From Cladocopium goreaui (taxonomy: Eukaryota > Sar > Dinophyceae > Suessiales > Symbiodiniaceae), in the NCBI GenBank assembly GCA_947184155.2, contig CAMXCT020001491.1:169501-233500 (forward strand): a stretch of 64,000 bases of DNA, in the 5' to 3' direction. A program made the position numbers and the translations under genes. Below the pieces are notes generated by a model. The model did not search any database, was not told where the DNA came from, and worked only from the letters and a program-made list of their open reading frames with translations. Of the stretch, positions 30,053-42,419 are shown piece after piece; positions within the stretch are counted from its first letter, which is position 1, and every line of letters begins with the position of its first letter.

Positions 30053-30639
30053 ACACATGCGTTTTTTCTTGGCTATCCAAGTTGATGATCAAATGGAATG
30101 TTCCAGCAGCCTTGCTTTTCAAGGGAATCGTTGAATCAACACCGGTGACACATACGTACAATACTTGGGATTGGGGTCATATACCCCAATCAATGTCCAA
30201 ACGGCCCAAGATTTGGCTTGGTTTTGTGGAACACTTCGAAAAACAACAAAAAATGTGACTTCAAGTGGAAAAACTTCTGCTGGTAGCTTATTGAAACAAC
30301 ATTCAAAAACACTTGATTTTAGGGTTCCACACCATAACATCCCATAACTTTCACCCAGCGTCTCCAAAACGGAAATCAAGAAGGGGCGACATCAACACAT
30401 GACGAACTTGCACAGCAAGCTTCCATGGTTATGAGGGCAGGCACTTGAAAACTCGACTTGTTGATACTTGATACCTGTACTTTTCCATATTCAAGTGTAA
30501 TTACCAGCCGGCAATCAAACGTGGCAATAGAAAATCCACCATTTAGAGATGCTTTTTCTGTTGAAACATGTCTAAACCACAATTTATAAGTAATTAGGTG
30601 GATTTCCCATTGCCACGTTTGGTGCTGGGTTGAGACAGA

Positions 30640-30770
30640 GATTTTTGTTCCGCCAAGTTGCGGCCACATAGGTGTAAAAGTCCTGTGACGCTTTTTGAGG
30701 CTCCACCAATGACTGTACCACCAGCCCAAAGATCCGCAAGGAACACAGGGCCACAACAAACAAATGGATG
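30640..30770 (-). CDS. Exon with a membrane-like segment, edges unclear
   Basis: Minus frame without stop: IHLFVVALCSLRIFGLVVQ, then SLVEPQKASQDFYTYVAAT and WRNK. The first part is hydrophobic. If the acceptor is CACAG/GAC the exon is shorter and starts DFYTYVAATWRNK. No family recognised. Confidence 0.45.
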
Positions 30771-31114
30771 AAAATTGGGATTTCCTATGGGATTTCCTGT
30801 AAGTTTCCCCAATCCAATGAGAAACAAATGGATAGGGTTGACCGGAACAAGCGAATTGCCCAATGATGTAGTGGTTGGTCATGCCAGGTAGAAATGAGTA
30901 TCAAAACATGACACCACCAACCATTAAGATCCATTGACCATCAGTAAAAGTGCTTGGAATAGTAATAGTAACATCTTAGTGATGAATATATAGTTGTTAC
31001 GAGTAGTAATGTTTACTTAACCATTCACATCCATTGACCATCAGTATAATAATGACATACTGTACAATAAATATGGATGGATGGAAACTTGAAAAAAACA
31101 AGCCTGTCAAAACC

Positions 31115-31222
31115 TACCCTCTGGTAATTTAACATAACTATGGAAAATCACCATGCTATTAATGGGTAATTCCACTATAAATGGGCCATTTCAATAGTTT
31201 TTTGTATGTTTTCCAGAGGGTA
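31115..31222. mobile_element. MITE-like palindrome, family A
   Basis: TACCCTCTGGTAATTTAACA ... TTTGTATGTTTTCCAGAGGG. Confidence 0.9.
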
Positions 31223-31524
31223 ATCCTTCAAACAACGAGCCAATGGACTTGATCCCGACACGACACATCTCAGTCACGCAGAGCAACCGCCAAACAAAAT
31301 GGACACATCAATAATCCCACCAATATATGCGTATATATATATATTATAATAGTACACATGAACAAGAAAAACCTATAACTGAACAAAAATATGTAATAGT
31401 AATTCATATATATATATAAATATATATATAAATACATATAAATACATATGTAAAAACATAATATGCATACATATATTGATACAATCCAATCATGTTCATC
31501 CTTTTTTTGCGTACGAAACGTGTC

Positions 31525-31578
31525 CTTGGACGTCACATGGAGCCGGCGGAAGGTGAGGACCATCTCGTTATAGGCGAC
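31525..31578 (-). CDS. Exon, 54 nt
   Basis: VAYNEMVLTFRRLHVTSK; acceptor CCAAG/GTC, donor GA (AAG/GACACG), phase 0 at both ends. Confidence 0.7.
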
Positions 31579-33596
31579 CTTGGTGGGTTAGCCATGGATT
31601 CACCATGGATTCACCCTGCAAAAATGGTGGATTCACCATGAAAAATGATAGATTCAGCATCAGGAAATTGTGGATGTTTCAATGGATATTTTAATGGTTA
31701 TTTTAATGATTCACCATGGGTTCACCATTAAAATGATAGATTCACCATTTCATGGACTTCATGGATATTTTAATGGTTCAATGGATTTGTTGAAGGGAAG
31801 ATCTATGGGAAACGATCTACTTTTTACCACCAATTTTCACCAACTGGCCCCTGGGTATTTTCGTTTGCAACCCAGCACAAGCGCATCCCAAAGATCCTAC
31901 CCCCGTGCACCACCACATGGGTGTGTTCAAAAACGGGGCATGCTGCATTGCGTTTTTTCTGAAAGAAAGATCTTGAACGGTCATTTATGGATTACCATAA
32001 AAACAATAGCATAGTTATCCTAAATTACCATTGCACCACCATGGAAAAACGGAGCATTCTGTTAACCGAACTGGAAATCTAGGATAACTATGGAAAAATC
32101 ACCAGGTTTAATCCAGATTTAAAAGCTAAATCATGGTACATCATCTAAGATTTTTATGATTTACCCTCTGGTAGTGACTAAGAGTTTGCGACATTGAAGC
32201 CATGGCCATTGAAAGTTCGTGGATTTACCCATGAATAGCCTGGTGGATCTTTCCATAGTTGTGTTAATTTACCAGAGGGTACTTGGTGGCTCATCCCACG
32301 AATCGTAAGTGGGTTGTAACCCCAGTGATTTCAGTGGATTAACCCTACTTATCCCATTTATAACTGGGGTTATAACCCACTTACTAAGTGGGATGAGCCA
32401 CCAAGTAGGCTTTTTTGTCCCAACTTGGATCAACCACAAGACCCACGTGGACTACCGAGGTACCAAGGCTGCCTTGACATCCGGGTTCGTGCGCATGACC
32501 TCGTGCGCCGGCTTGGCGTCCGCCTTCCCTTCGCTCTCGTCGTAGATCTTCTCCATGCCTGGCGGAAGCAATAGAACCAATTGGAATCCACAGAGACTAT
32601 GAACCCCCTGTTTTTACCTAGGAAAATGGGTAAAATCATGTAAAATCACTATACATAATATTAAATAATTATGGATTACTATGATCATCATGGATAATTA
32701 TGGCGTAAAATTGCATGTTTCGATGGGTAACCCATGGTCTAGTGCATGGTGCCTTCACCCAATAAAACTCAATAATCGACCATTTGGGGATGGATTTTGC
32801 AACCCACTTTTCAACTTAGAGATAGTTTGAATCAACAGTGGGCGGTTATGTTTTGAGGAAAGGATTGGTGTAGATTAGCATCTTCGGGAGTACATTGGAA
32901 AAGACGGAAATCCTTAGGTGGAAGGGCAAATGCATCAATTTTCCTTGCTGCGATTTCAGGATCACGTTGGACAAACCAAGAATTTTCCAACAGAGCTCGA
33001 GACTTGACACTTGCTGCAAGTTGCTCACCTGATTAAAACATCAAGTTGCTGATGATTCATCTAAAACTTTAAAAGGTCCAGAAACGTTCTACATGCTATG
33101 GTCCTTCCATCCCGTACGGTTTTCCAAGCAGGAAAATCATCTGACGTCTTAGTTGCCCCAAAATCGCATGTGTTTTGTTCGTAATGATTGTAATGAGCAA
33201 AAGAACATCCCAGAGAAAGGCCGATGAGAAACAACAGTGACAAATGGAGTTCTCGCCTGCCATTGCCAGCAAATCATATCTACGCCCTATCCTGCTCTAT
33301 CATATCATTGCTCTGTCAATTCTCGCGGATCTGGTTGAACAATACATAGATAACATACACACATATCTATATACATGTACAGACGCACACATATATATAT
33401 ATAACATATATAATATATATAATATATATACATAGCATGATATAGCATGCATGTGCATGCCACAAGCCATATTAGTGGCGATGTTTCATCCCGCAATTTG
33501 CTTGTGATTCCACTCTGATCTCTGATCCGCCGCCAAGCGGCTCTTACTACTCTTGTCCATGGCATCATAGAAGCCCTGCACACCTTCGCGCACGTC
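31525..33596 (-). CDS. Three linked exons of an unrecognised gene
   Basis: Exons 33521-33596, 32473-32558 and 31525-31578 join in frame on the minus strand. They read DVREGVQGFYDAMDKSSKSR..., MEKIYDESEGKADAKPAHEV... and VAYNEMVLTFRRLHVTSK. The product is hydrophilic and helical. They are the low-coordinate part of a long run of similar exons up to about 48 kb. Confidence 0.6.
32162..32281. mobile_element. MITE-like palindrome, family A
   Basis: TACCCTCTGGTAGTGACTAA ... TTAATTTACCAGAGGGTA. Its last TA is also the first TA of the family D element that follows. Confidence 0.85.
32280..32407. mobile_element. MITE-like palindrome, family D
   Basis: TACTTGGTGGCTCATCCCAC ... GGGATGAGCCACCAAGTA. 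It abuts the family A element with one shared TA. Confidence 0.9.
32473..32558 (-). CDS. Exon, 86 nt
   Basis: Two nucleotides plus 28 codons: MEKIYDESEGKADAKPAHEV, then MRTNPDVK; acceptor CGCCAG/GC, donor GC (AAG/GCAGCC). The ATG may be internal. With the exon at 33521 the junction gives Ser. Confidence 0.7.
33521..33596 (-). CDS. Exon, 76 nt
   Basis: 25 codons plus one nucleotide, starting DVREGVQGFYDAMDKSSKSR; acceptor GTACAG/GAC, donor GA (CAGA/GATCAG). Confidence 0.7.
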
Positions 33597-33863
33597 CTGT
33601 ACTGCCAGGTATGGTCCGAATGATCCCTGACAACTGGATATGGGTCATATAGTATTATCACGTGGTGAAGCAACAGGAATGGACTGTAATCAGCAAGAAT
33701 CAGGAATATATTACAATTCATAATTCATATAAACACATAATAACACATATATAAGATACAGCAACAAGTAGTGGGTATGATCAATGACAGGGGAACACTA
33801 TCACCATATCACGCTTACCAATGTTCAAGGGGTGATGATCAACAACAAAATCACAGGTTGAAC

Positions 33864-33979
33864 TATCTTCTGGTAAATAAACATAGACCCTGAAAATCAA
33901 TGAAAATCACCAATTTTTAATGGAAACGATTCTTCCAACCCCTATCTGCCAGGGTCTATGTTAACTTTACCAGAGGGTA
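33864..33979. mobile_element. Family A palindrome, ATAGACCCTG subfamily
   Basis: TATCTTCTGGTAAATAAACA ... TTAACTTTACCAGAGGGTA. Inner arms ATAGACCCTG and CAGGGTCTAT differ from the main group (see also 37964-38071). Confidence 0.8.
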
Positions 33980-34497
33980 ACAGAAATGCGGAGGCAAGAT
34001 TGCTGACAACTGGGGGTTTGTCTTGGAGACTAAGAATATGACCTGCTATGAGGCCCCCATCTGGGGTATGCATCAAAAATCATCAAAACCCTGTTGCCTA
34101 ATGTAAACACCCCAAAAAGAGCTGGCAAATATCCATGAAATATCTGGATGTCCACAGAAATGGTATGACTGGTTTGAGTTTTAAGATCCATTTTGATCCA
34201 TTCACATGGGCAACTGTGTGCTATCCGCTGGAATCTCTCTGGATCCCTGAAGCTACGAAGACAGCCATGCAGAGATGTTTGTCCTTAGACCTGGCGTATA
34301 CCTTGAGATATAGCAAGATATAGCCCACAAGAATTACTAAATCAGTGGGATATAACTACAACATATAGTAATTTTAGATATTTTAGGGAATATAGTGTAT
34401 ACACTATATTCCCTAAAATATCTAAAATTACTATAGTGCGTATATCGACTAATTTCGCACCATTTTTTCCAGTCATTTCTTTCCCATCATATCCGTC

Positions 34498-34539
34498 CTT
34501 AATAAGAGCAGCCACCTCGGTCTTGCGGTCAAGGTCAGA
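34498..34539 (-). CDS. Exon, 42 nt
   Basis: SDLDRKTEVAALIK; acceptor GCCAAG/TCT, donor GA (AAG/GACGGA), phase 0 at both ends. Charged helix. Confidence 0.55.
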
Positions 34540-34879
34540 CTTGGCATCCAAAAATAACCTCGGCCAAACCGCTGGGAGCCGATCGAGTCCGTCTGTGGAT
34601 GTCCATTCACATGGCAATCACATGGGGAAATCCCGACAAAAATGGGAAATTCATAAAGAACTATAGGATTATAGGAAAACATATGGCAAATCCCCGAACC
34701 CAATGGAGGTTTAGAGTTTGGAAATATGACCTATACATGGTGGATTTTCCAGCCATGTTTGATCGCCGGTGAAGTGCCCGTTCTTGGGATGGTCATTTTA
34801 CTACATCCAATTTGGAATATCTGAAGACAAAAACCTATCAATTTGCACCAACCTGAAAAGGGAATCTGGATGGGAAACC

Positions 34880-34948
34880 ATGGTTTTTTCGGATGACATC
34901 CCATATATTATATGGAAAATAAAAGCCATGTTTGAAACCACCAACCAG
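34880..34948. mobile_element. Truncated family B element
   Basis: Right half only: CATCCCATATATTATATGG, then GTTTGAAACCACCAACCAG. Confidence 0.6.
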
Positions 34949-35895
34949 GAATAGTATGGATAGTTCCACCCTGCAGAACCATCCCCATGATTGAACGCAA
35001 CACTGGCTATCGTCACCCCCGCCCCAAAAGAGATACACAACAAGAACGGACTCCGCCCAAAAGCCCAGTTTAACTAAGTTGAACCAGAATGTCCCCTGTG
35101 TTTCTATCCCTATAGTAGTTGTAGCATGTTATAGCCACATCAGGCTAGAAACCCAAAAGCCCCAGCAATTGTCATTGTTTCTATTGAAAAATAGTTCGCC
35201 CAAGTTTTGCAACCATCTTCTCAAACCCACAGTCTCCGCCGTACAATGCTCATCCCTCGATCAATCAACTTTGCTTGACGAACGAGCATTCCTAACACTG
35301 TAACCCTTTCTAAGTAATCAACTGCTACTTTAAAGAAAGAATAGTAACTCCATATGTCAACAAACTAAGGCTTTGTTAACCCCAATGTTTAGACTCATCC
35401 ACTTGGCAAGCCCACTGATTAAACCATAGCTAGCCGATTCACCTTAATTCACCATTTGGGGCCTTTAAAGACAGACGAGTACCCAAGAAAGGTGGTGTTT
35501 CTTGGCTTTAGACCCAAAGTGTTCCAACAAATCTAGCTATAAATCTCAAAATCTAAGATCAACAGTTGCAGTTTACTATGACTTTTACCTATGTTTTTCC
35601 TTATTCAATGGGTTGGTGTAAGGGAAAATCTTAACCGGAACCCCCTACATGTCATTGCAAAAGCCATGGCTTCCGGTTAAAGTTTTCCCACGAAAACCAC
35701 TCCAATGACTTACAAATCTGGGCATCTTCGTCCTAGTCCTATGGTTTTTCCTAGGTTTTCCCCATGTTTTTCCCATGTTTACCCGGTAAAACCCATGTTT
35801 TTCCTATGTTTTTCCATCAATTGGGGCCTTTTTTGGTGGTGGAACCACGGGTCCCAAACCACTAAGCACCCAAGGAACTGCTCGGATCGCTCGGC

Positions 35896-35967
35896 CTTGG
35901 CGTTGGCCTCCAGGTACTCGGCCTGCGCCTCCTCGGCGGCCGTCTTCAGCTTCGCCGCGTTCTTCTC
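35896..35967 (-). CDS. Coiled-coil-like exon, 72 nt
   Basis: 24 codons starting EKNAAKLKTAAEEAQAEYLE; acceptor CCAAG/GAG, donor GC (AAG/GCCGAG), phase 0. Ala/Glu/Lys-rich heptad-like helix. Confidence 0.7.
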
Positions 35968-36121
35968 CTTGGCGCGGCGAAGATCACCGGCGAATGTCAT
36001 GGATTTGGTTAAGGGAAAATCTAGTTTGTCCTTTGACCTGGCATATACCTTGAGATATAGCAAGATAACCAAGATATAGCCCACAAGAATTCCTAAATCA
36101 GTGGGATATAACTACTACAAT

Positions 36122-36240
36122 GTGGGGCCCCCCAGTGATGTTAGATGGTTTATAAACCCCATTAACTATAGTTGTAGGTACCATAAACCATAGTTATTGG
36201 AGTTATGTTCACCAACTTAGCTATCTAGGGGGCCCCACTT
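36122..36240. mobile_element. Palindromic element, family H
   Basis: GTGGGGCCCCCCAGTGATGT ... TATCTAGGGGGCCCCAC, inner arms TAAACCCCATTAACTATAGT. A second copy is at 39410-39538; fragments are at about 37690-37770, 45470-45545 and 46060-46110. Confidence 0.75.
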
Positions 36241-37300
36241 TGTGGGAATGGTTTTGGGATGGGATGTTTGGGATGTTCCATAGGAATGTCATATGGAATA
36301 TGATTATAATAATGGTGGTAACCATATGAATACCAACCCTGGATGTTTTTTTTGGGGGGAATGTCATATGAATATCACATGAATGTCATGTGAATATATG
36401 TGAATGGAACATGTCATGGGAATATTAAATCATGAAATGCTTGGATGATCTTGGATGTGGCCCCCCACGCCTGGATCCGTGGTTTATATCATTCATAAGC
36501 CATAGGAGCCCCAAGTGGATGGCATCATGGGAAGATTGGAATATCTTCCAATATGGATCTCCAATGGTCATGAAAGAAAACGGGGGGCACATGAAGACTG
36601 GACTGTCTGAACCTATGGTGATTTTCATGGGATTTGGAAGGATTTAACTGATTCAACATGATTTAGCTGCACTTTTTGAAGCAAAGTAACCTGATTTTCA
36701 TGGGAATGTCATGCGGAATCTCATGAGGATGGGGAGATGTTTTGGGCACAGGGAATTCATCTATGTCAAACTAAGCGATTGCATGTAAATCCCCAAGCTA
36801 AAAACATGGAACTGAATGGGGAGTTTTCTCTTGACATGATTGAAATATACATCTATATCTAGCTCGAAATGCATGTGTGTAATGATGTATGTGTGTATTA
36901 TGTATATTTGAGGGGGTTACTTTCAATTTTCCCTATCAGGTTTCGTCCTGGTTTTTTCTTGGGGGTATTAGTTCCAGTCAATATCCATACTTTTTTGATG
37001 GTTCCTTTCTGCCCTACCAATAGCCGGCAGGGCATTTGCTCAGTTCAGCTCCCTATTCCTGATAACATATCAGGGAGCAGGCGTTGTTGAATATTGTAAT
37101 GAACTACGTGAGAATCATTAACCGAATCAGGAATTAGATACAGAAACAATGCACCGTACTTTAGATGTTGCTCATTGCACGTTGAAATATGTTGAAATCT
37201 GACCATCTTCCGTGTGCCTGGCGACCTTACATATCTTACATAATCCAATTCACAAGGGGCTATAAACCAACATGAAAAACTCTACGTTCTCGAGATATAA
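36241..37300. other. Intron-like stretch without recognised exon
   Basis: ATGTCATATGAATATCACATGAATG-type short repeats at 36280-36420, otherwise unique AT-rich sequence. I see no convincing exon. Confidence 0.4.
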
Positions 37301-37312
37301 GATCATAAGATC

Positions 37313-37334
37313 ATGGAGACTATCTATCTATCTA

Positions 37335-37366
<32 letters not shown>

Positions 37367-37372
37367 TCTAGA
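37313..37372. repeat. (TATC)n microsatellite with TGTC variants
   Basis: About fourteen tetranucleotide copies. Confidence 0.9.
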
Positions 37373-37606
37373 TATATCATAACAACCAAAAAAAAGAAGG
37401 AAAATAATTCATTTAATCTAGTCAGAGTTTGCCAACTTTTCATTTTTTTTGGAGAATTGCCATACATAGATATAAATATAAATACATATGTATATAATTA
37501 TATATGTATATATTTATACCTATACGTATAGATATACTATGTTCCTTTATGTTCCATATTCCCCATGATATGCTTTAAAAGTCCCCATGATATGCTTCCA
37601 AGGAAC

Positions 37607-37669
37607 GGCCTCCAGAACCTCTTCCTGTGCCTGTTCAGCCTTCTCCATCGCGTCCGTGGCAATTCCCCC
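37607..37669 (-). CDS. Coiled-coil-like exon, 63 nt
   Basis: Reads GGIATDAMEKAEQAQEEVLE plus Ala; acceptor GGCCAG/GGG, donor GCC/GTTCCT, phase 0. Confidence 0.65.
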
Positions 37670-37963
37670 CTGGCCATGGCGCCTATAGATAGCTAAGTTG
37701 GTGAACATAACTCCAATTTCACTATGGTTTATGGTACTTATAACCATAGTTATTGGGGCTTATAACCATGAATCACTGGATTGGTTTTCTTGGGAAAATC
37801 TTAACCGGAAACCCATGGGTTTTTACCATGAAATATAGGGCTTTCCTGTAAATTTCCCCATCATCCAATTCTATGATTGGCATATTCCATTCACCAATAT
37901 TATTACCCAATGGAACCAATGGAAGTTAAGTGGAACAAACCATATGGTTAGGTTTAGTGGAAT

Positions 37964-38071
37964 TACCCTCTGGTAAATCAACATAGACCCTGGAAGATAG
38001 GGGTTGGAAGACTAGTTTCCATTAAAACTAGGCTATGTTCAGGGTCATCAAGTTAATTTTTCCAGAGGGTA
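37964..38071. mobile_element. Family A palindrome, ATAGACCCTG subfamily
   Basis: TACCCTCTGGTAAATCAACA ... TTTTTCCAGAGGGTA, with AGATAGGGGTTGGAAGA inside. Confidence 0.8.
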
Positions 38072-38826
38072 ACCAATATTAATTAACCAAGATTACCAAA
38101 TAACCATTCCACTTGAAATTCGAAATGGTCACCTGTTTGGGCTTGGGGTTAGGTAGGGTAAACATACTGTTAATCAAACATGGGAAGCCATGGGGACACC
38201 CCAGGGAAAGAAGCTACACATGGTGGATGTGCCATGTTAGTTTGCAAGAGGAAAAAAGCAAAGCTTACGAAGTGAGGGATTTACCACCGAAAAAAAATAT
38301 CATCGTCAAAAAATCCCAGTATGAAGCATCATGGTTGATTTTGGGGGCTATACAACCTGGCAGCACCATGTCTATCCCTGTTGCGGTGATGAATTAGTCT
38401 ATCATTAGTTGAGAATTAGTGTCGCCCAGGCTGAATGAAAGTTACCGGCTTCGAAAGCGACTATGATGTCGCAACGCTACGCAGAACGCTTTGATGTGAG
38501 CAAGCATTGGCGCTTGAAAAGTGAGCTCTTGTGGGCAAGGGTTTGATGGTTCAAAGACCCTTTGATTCTTGGGAATCAAGATTTGTTAAAATTTGGACCG
38601 TCTGCAATCTACAAGATGAGCATGACATGACCGTGACCGGCCGTGACCGGCATGACCCGCGAAAGGCTATATTAAGTTTAGTCTTTTATACAAAAACTAA
38701 ATTGAGTATAGCCTTTGGAAGGCTAGGGTATATATATATATATATATACTGGTGGTTTCAACCATCTTTCCATCAGTTTCCCCCAATCATCCCATGGCAT
38801 CATGATTTTCCCCCTCCACGTTTAGC

Positions 38827-38875
38827 CTTGGCCGTGGCTTCCGCTTTCAGCTTCTCGGCCACGTTGCTTTGTTTC
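38827..38875 (-). CDS. Coiled-coil-like exon, 49 nt
   Basis: One nucleotide plus KQSNVAEKLKAEATAK; acceptor CCCAG/G, donor GC (AAG/GCTAAA). Confidence 0.6.
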
Positions 38876-39348
38876 CTGGGGCAGGGCACCTGGATGGTGA
38901 CATCACCTGGGAAAACCCAGAAGCACCTGATTTTTATGGTGATTTTATGATGATCTTATGCTGATCTTATGGTGATCTTATGGTGATTTACCAGATTAAT
39001 CATGATGAATATATATATATATATCAATAGGTGCGAAGAAGTGACAAGAATGGCTCGAAATGCAACGGGATTCACCCTGGCCACCAACAACTCCCAGTTG
39101 GGGATGGTATTGTCTATCTCAGGGATTGGGGTTTCTATTGGCGTTGCCACATTAACAATAGATGTAACAATAGCTATAGATAGTTAACCCAATATTTCTA
39201 TATTAGGGATTTGTTTTTTTCTATTGGTAACACTATCAATCCCTAACTTAGCTATTAGTTTCTATTGGGATTGGGCTGCTACAGTTTTTCTATTGGTAAT
39301 CTTAGTAACTATCTATAGCTGTAGCAGCAAGTTGGACATAGTTGGACT

Positions 39349-39586
39349 GTGGATGGGCCAGCGAAATCCTGCATCCCCTGCATCCCTGGATGGTATGTTT
39401 ACCACAGGGTGGGGCCCCCAGTCGATAGCGTTCAGTTGGTTTATAAGTGGTTGAATTCTATGGTTTATGGTAGATATAGCGAACTAGTTAATGGGGGTTA
39501 TAATGGTTTATAAACCAACTTATAACTGGGGGGCCCCATCCTGCACCGTCCTCAACTGGTGCAACATTTCGCTGGCCCATCCACCG
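39349..39586. mobile_element. Outer fold-back with nested family H element
   Basis: GTGGATGGGCCAGCGAAATC on the left and ATTTCGCTGGCCCATCCAC on the right; family H (GGTGGGGCCCCCAGTC ... CTGGGGGGCCCCATC) fills 39410-39538. The outer arms resemble the fold-back at 45648-45748. Confidence 0.75.
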
Positions 39587-39852
39587 TATGGAAATCTTGG
39601 ATTCCGATCTTCTATCTTCGTGGAGACCCCTCCATTGGGTTGACTTTATGATAACTTAAACCACTGATTTATGATGTTGTTCTATGCTCCATCATTTGCC
39701 CCATCAATTGGATAAGGACATACGGGTATCAAAAAAAACATGTCAAACTCAATTGGTACCCAACCCCGGGTCCAAAGCATTCACTATTTGCATGGCATTT
39801 TACGGGTCGGGGAATGCATTTCATGTACGAAATCGCCAAGTGTCATCTTCTC

Positions 39853-39864
39853 TTCCTCAGCAGC
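39853..39864 (-). CDS. Possible microexon
   Basis: After acceptor GTTGCAG the frame reads AAEEEK. A GA donor after four codons (GAA/GAGAAG) would make a 12-nt exon. Weak by itself. Confidence 0.3.
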
Positions 39865-39957
39865 CTGCAACCTTAGTGGAAGCGGCACGTCCATTCAGAA
39901 AGTCAATGGCCATTCAAAGCATGCAACTTCTTGTAGATTTCATGAGTTTGTTCCCCT

Positions 39958-40070
39958 TACCCCTGGTAATTTAACATAGCTATTGAAAATGGTCATAGAA
40001 ATAGTTGATTTACCCATTAATAGCATGGTGGATCTTTCCACAGTTATGTAAACGTTTACCAGGCCGGGTA
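39958..40070. mobile_element. MITE-like palindrome, family A (diverged ends)
   Basis: TACCCCTGGTAATTTAACAT ... AACGTTTACCAGGCCGGGTA. Confidence 0.8.
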
Positions 40071-40165
40071 ACATGTCCCATGGTTTGTCATTTTTTGCCC
40101 ATGATTTCGATGGTTACCGATGTTTTTTCCAGGATTTCCATGGGATTTCTGCAGCTGACGAACGC

Positions 40166-40207
40166 TTTGGCCGCTTTCAACTTCTCATTCAGCAGGGCTG
40201 CAATCTC
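40166..40207 (-). CDS. Coiled-coil-like exon, 42 nt
   Basis: EIAALLNEKLKAAK; acceptor GCGGAG/GAG, donor GC (AAA/GCGTTC), phase 0 at both ends. Confidence 0.65.
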
Positions 40208-40904
40208 CTCCGCAAATGGGTCAAACATAAAGGATTTAAGCAAACATCATCTCTGATATGTTGGAAGGGGATGGAAGGGGATAGATAGATAGATAGATAG
40301 ATAGATATGATGCATTGAAATGATCTCTAATATCTAATCAACTTAAAACATACCACATTGGATATCCTAAGATATCGGATGATATATACATAATATGTAT
40401 ATATATATATATAGCAAATTTAACATGTGCAATGGTGAAGTTATATGGCTGGGATTCCAAATGGACCAGCTTTGTCAAATTTGTCACAGGTGGTTTGGAC
40501 TCAGTACGTAATCAGTTCTTGTTGGTAAGTTGCCTGATGTTTACCTGGTTTGCTATCTAACTATGTATGTAACACTGATGTTTTACATAAGTTACTAGGT
40601 AATTTGTCAGTTATTGTTAGTATATATGTTTTACCTATCTGATCTAGTCCGCTCCAGACATTCAAGAGTAAAGTCTGGTTGTCTGAACATGGTGTACCCT
40701 GGCTTCTCATATTTCACCCAATAATTGGTAGGGAAACCTGAGTCATCTCCCCCCTAACATTTACCACCAATGTGTTCAAAGAATGACTAGATCCCACATT
40801 AAACCATGGCTCAAAGGGCGGTTTCCCAAGATAATATTGGCTCTATATCCCCGTTTCAGGATGGTTGAACCACGATCCGTGCCACTACTCTCCGACGATC
40901 TCTC

Positions 40905-40935
40905 CTTTTTGACCTTCTCGGAAAGCTTTTCGTAC
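40905..40935 (-). CDS. Short charged exon
   Basis: One nucleotide plus YEKLSEKVKK; acceptor TTAAG/G, donor GA (AAG/GAGAGA). The start phase does not match the exon at 41235, so an exon is missing between them or the acceptor differs. Confidence 0.45.
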
Positions 40936-41234
40936 CTTAACCCGCCACAGATGTTGGGATCAATGTGGATGGGCTTGGGAAAATCGAAGCAAGTTTTCCC
41001 ATCCAAATCTGGTAGATATATTGGATTCCGCAGGACTCAACAAACAAAACACGGCGACCAAGCATTTTCTGCCCACATTGATACCGAAAATTCATTGGAT
41101 TGGTTCAAAGAATAATGGATAATCTACAGAAACCACCTATATTTCATGGGGGGAAACCGCATTTTCATGTTGATGTCATCTCAGAACGTGTTCTCAGGTG
41201 AAAAAAAACCGCCATACTGAGGTCGCCACTGATC

Positions 41235-41264
41235 TTCTTGGTCTTTGTACTTGGTCTCCATCTC
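41235..41264 (-). CDS. 30-nt exon
   Basis: EMETKYKDQE; acceptor CCGCAG/GAG, donor GA (GAA/GATCAG), phase 0 at both ends. Confidence 0.65.
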
Positions 41265-41352
41265 CTGCGGCAAGTGAACCACTTGCTACCCTGGGACTCT
41301 GGGGTTCACTAACAAAAGGCGATGGAGAAGGAAGCCCTGGGGAAACGATACA

Positions 41353-41455
41353 CTGGTTGGTGGTATACCTACCCCTCCGAAAAATATGAGTTCGTCAGTT
41401 GGGGTTACTATTCCCAATATATGGAAAAATAAAACATGTTCCAAACCACCAACCA
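41353..41455. mobile_element. MITE-like palindrome, family B
   Basis: CTGGTTGGTGGTATACCTAC ... GTTCCAAACCACCAACCA. It lies between the exons at 41235 and 41522. Confidence 0.9.
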
Positions 41456-41521
41456 TTTTACTGTCATTGTGGATGTTCCATGATATCTAAAGATGCTTGG
41501 AGTGTATCCAGCAACAACATC

Positions 41522-41590
41522 TTCCAACTCCATCTGGTTGAGTTTCGATCTCAGATTTTTGAGGCTGCCCACTGATTCAATGATGACGCC
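41522..41590 (-). CDS. 69-nt exon
   Basis: 23 codons starting GVIIESVGSLKNLRSKLNQM; acceptor TTGAG/GGC, donor GA (GAA/GATGTT), phase 0 at both ends. Confidence 0.7.
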
Positions 41591-42338
41591 CTCAACTTTC
41601 AAACCTCTTAAAAATCATCGAAAAACGACGGTTCCAATAGTGTCCAAGTACACATTCTATCGACACATAAATGTGTATGTTTTTTTTTAAAAAATAAGAT
41701 TTACATACATGATATATATATAATATGTAATACAAATGTTGCATAAACATATATTAACATATAAAATAAATATTTTAGTGTATATATATATAATATAATA
41801 TACAATATATACATATATAACATGTCCAAAATCAGCTGGCTTGCAATTTCAATCTTCAAATGGAAGCCTTCTGTTTTCATCTTCTCCACTTGACCGGAAC
41901 CTATGGAAAAGCATTGTTCACTGCCATAGTAAAATGACAGGAGGGTAATGATTGCCGACATGGAAAACAATAATGTTATTATTATAATTAATTACTGTTA
42001 TTTGGGTAATTATTGTCATAAGTTATTTAAGTATAACTATTACTAATTACTGTTATTCCCGACATTAGGGTATGATTACAGGAGGGTAGTGTTGCTATTA
42101 TTGATTATTATTGCATGATTATATATAAAGAACCTAACTTGCTTCATACTGGAAGTAAATATTTTGCGGCTTCCTGAGCTCTTTCGTTCCCAATTTGTAC
42201 ACTACTTAACAATGGCACGCAATAGAATATAACACAATCCAGTGCATGTATGTGTATATAGGGTCTTAGAGTACATTTTTCCATAATTGTCATGTCATAT
42301 CACACATCAACAGCATTTCTGCGCCATCGCCGTGTTGC

Positions 42339-42398
42339 CTCCAGCTTGGCAGTGGCGGCTTTCCACGCGGTTTGCGCTTCATTGTTGCTCTCCATGGC
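42339..42398 (-). CDS. 60-nt exon
   Basis: AMESNNEAQTAWKAATAKLE; acceptor CCAAG/GCC, donor GC (GAG/GCAACA), phase 0 at both ends. Confidence 0.7.
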
Positions 42399-42419
42399 CT
42401 TGGTGGGCTTGACGGGTCG

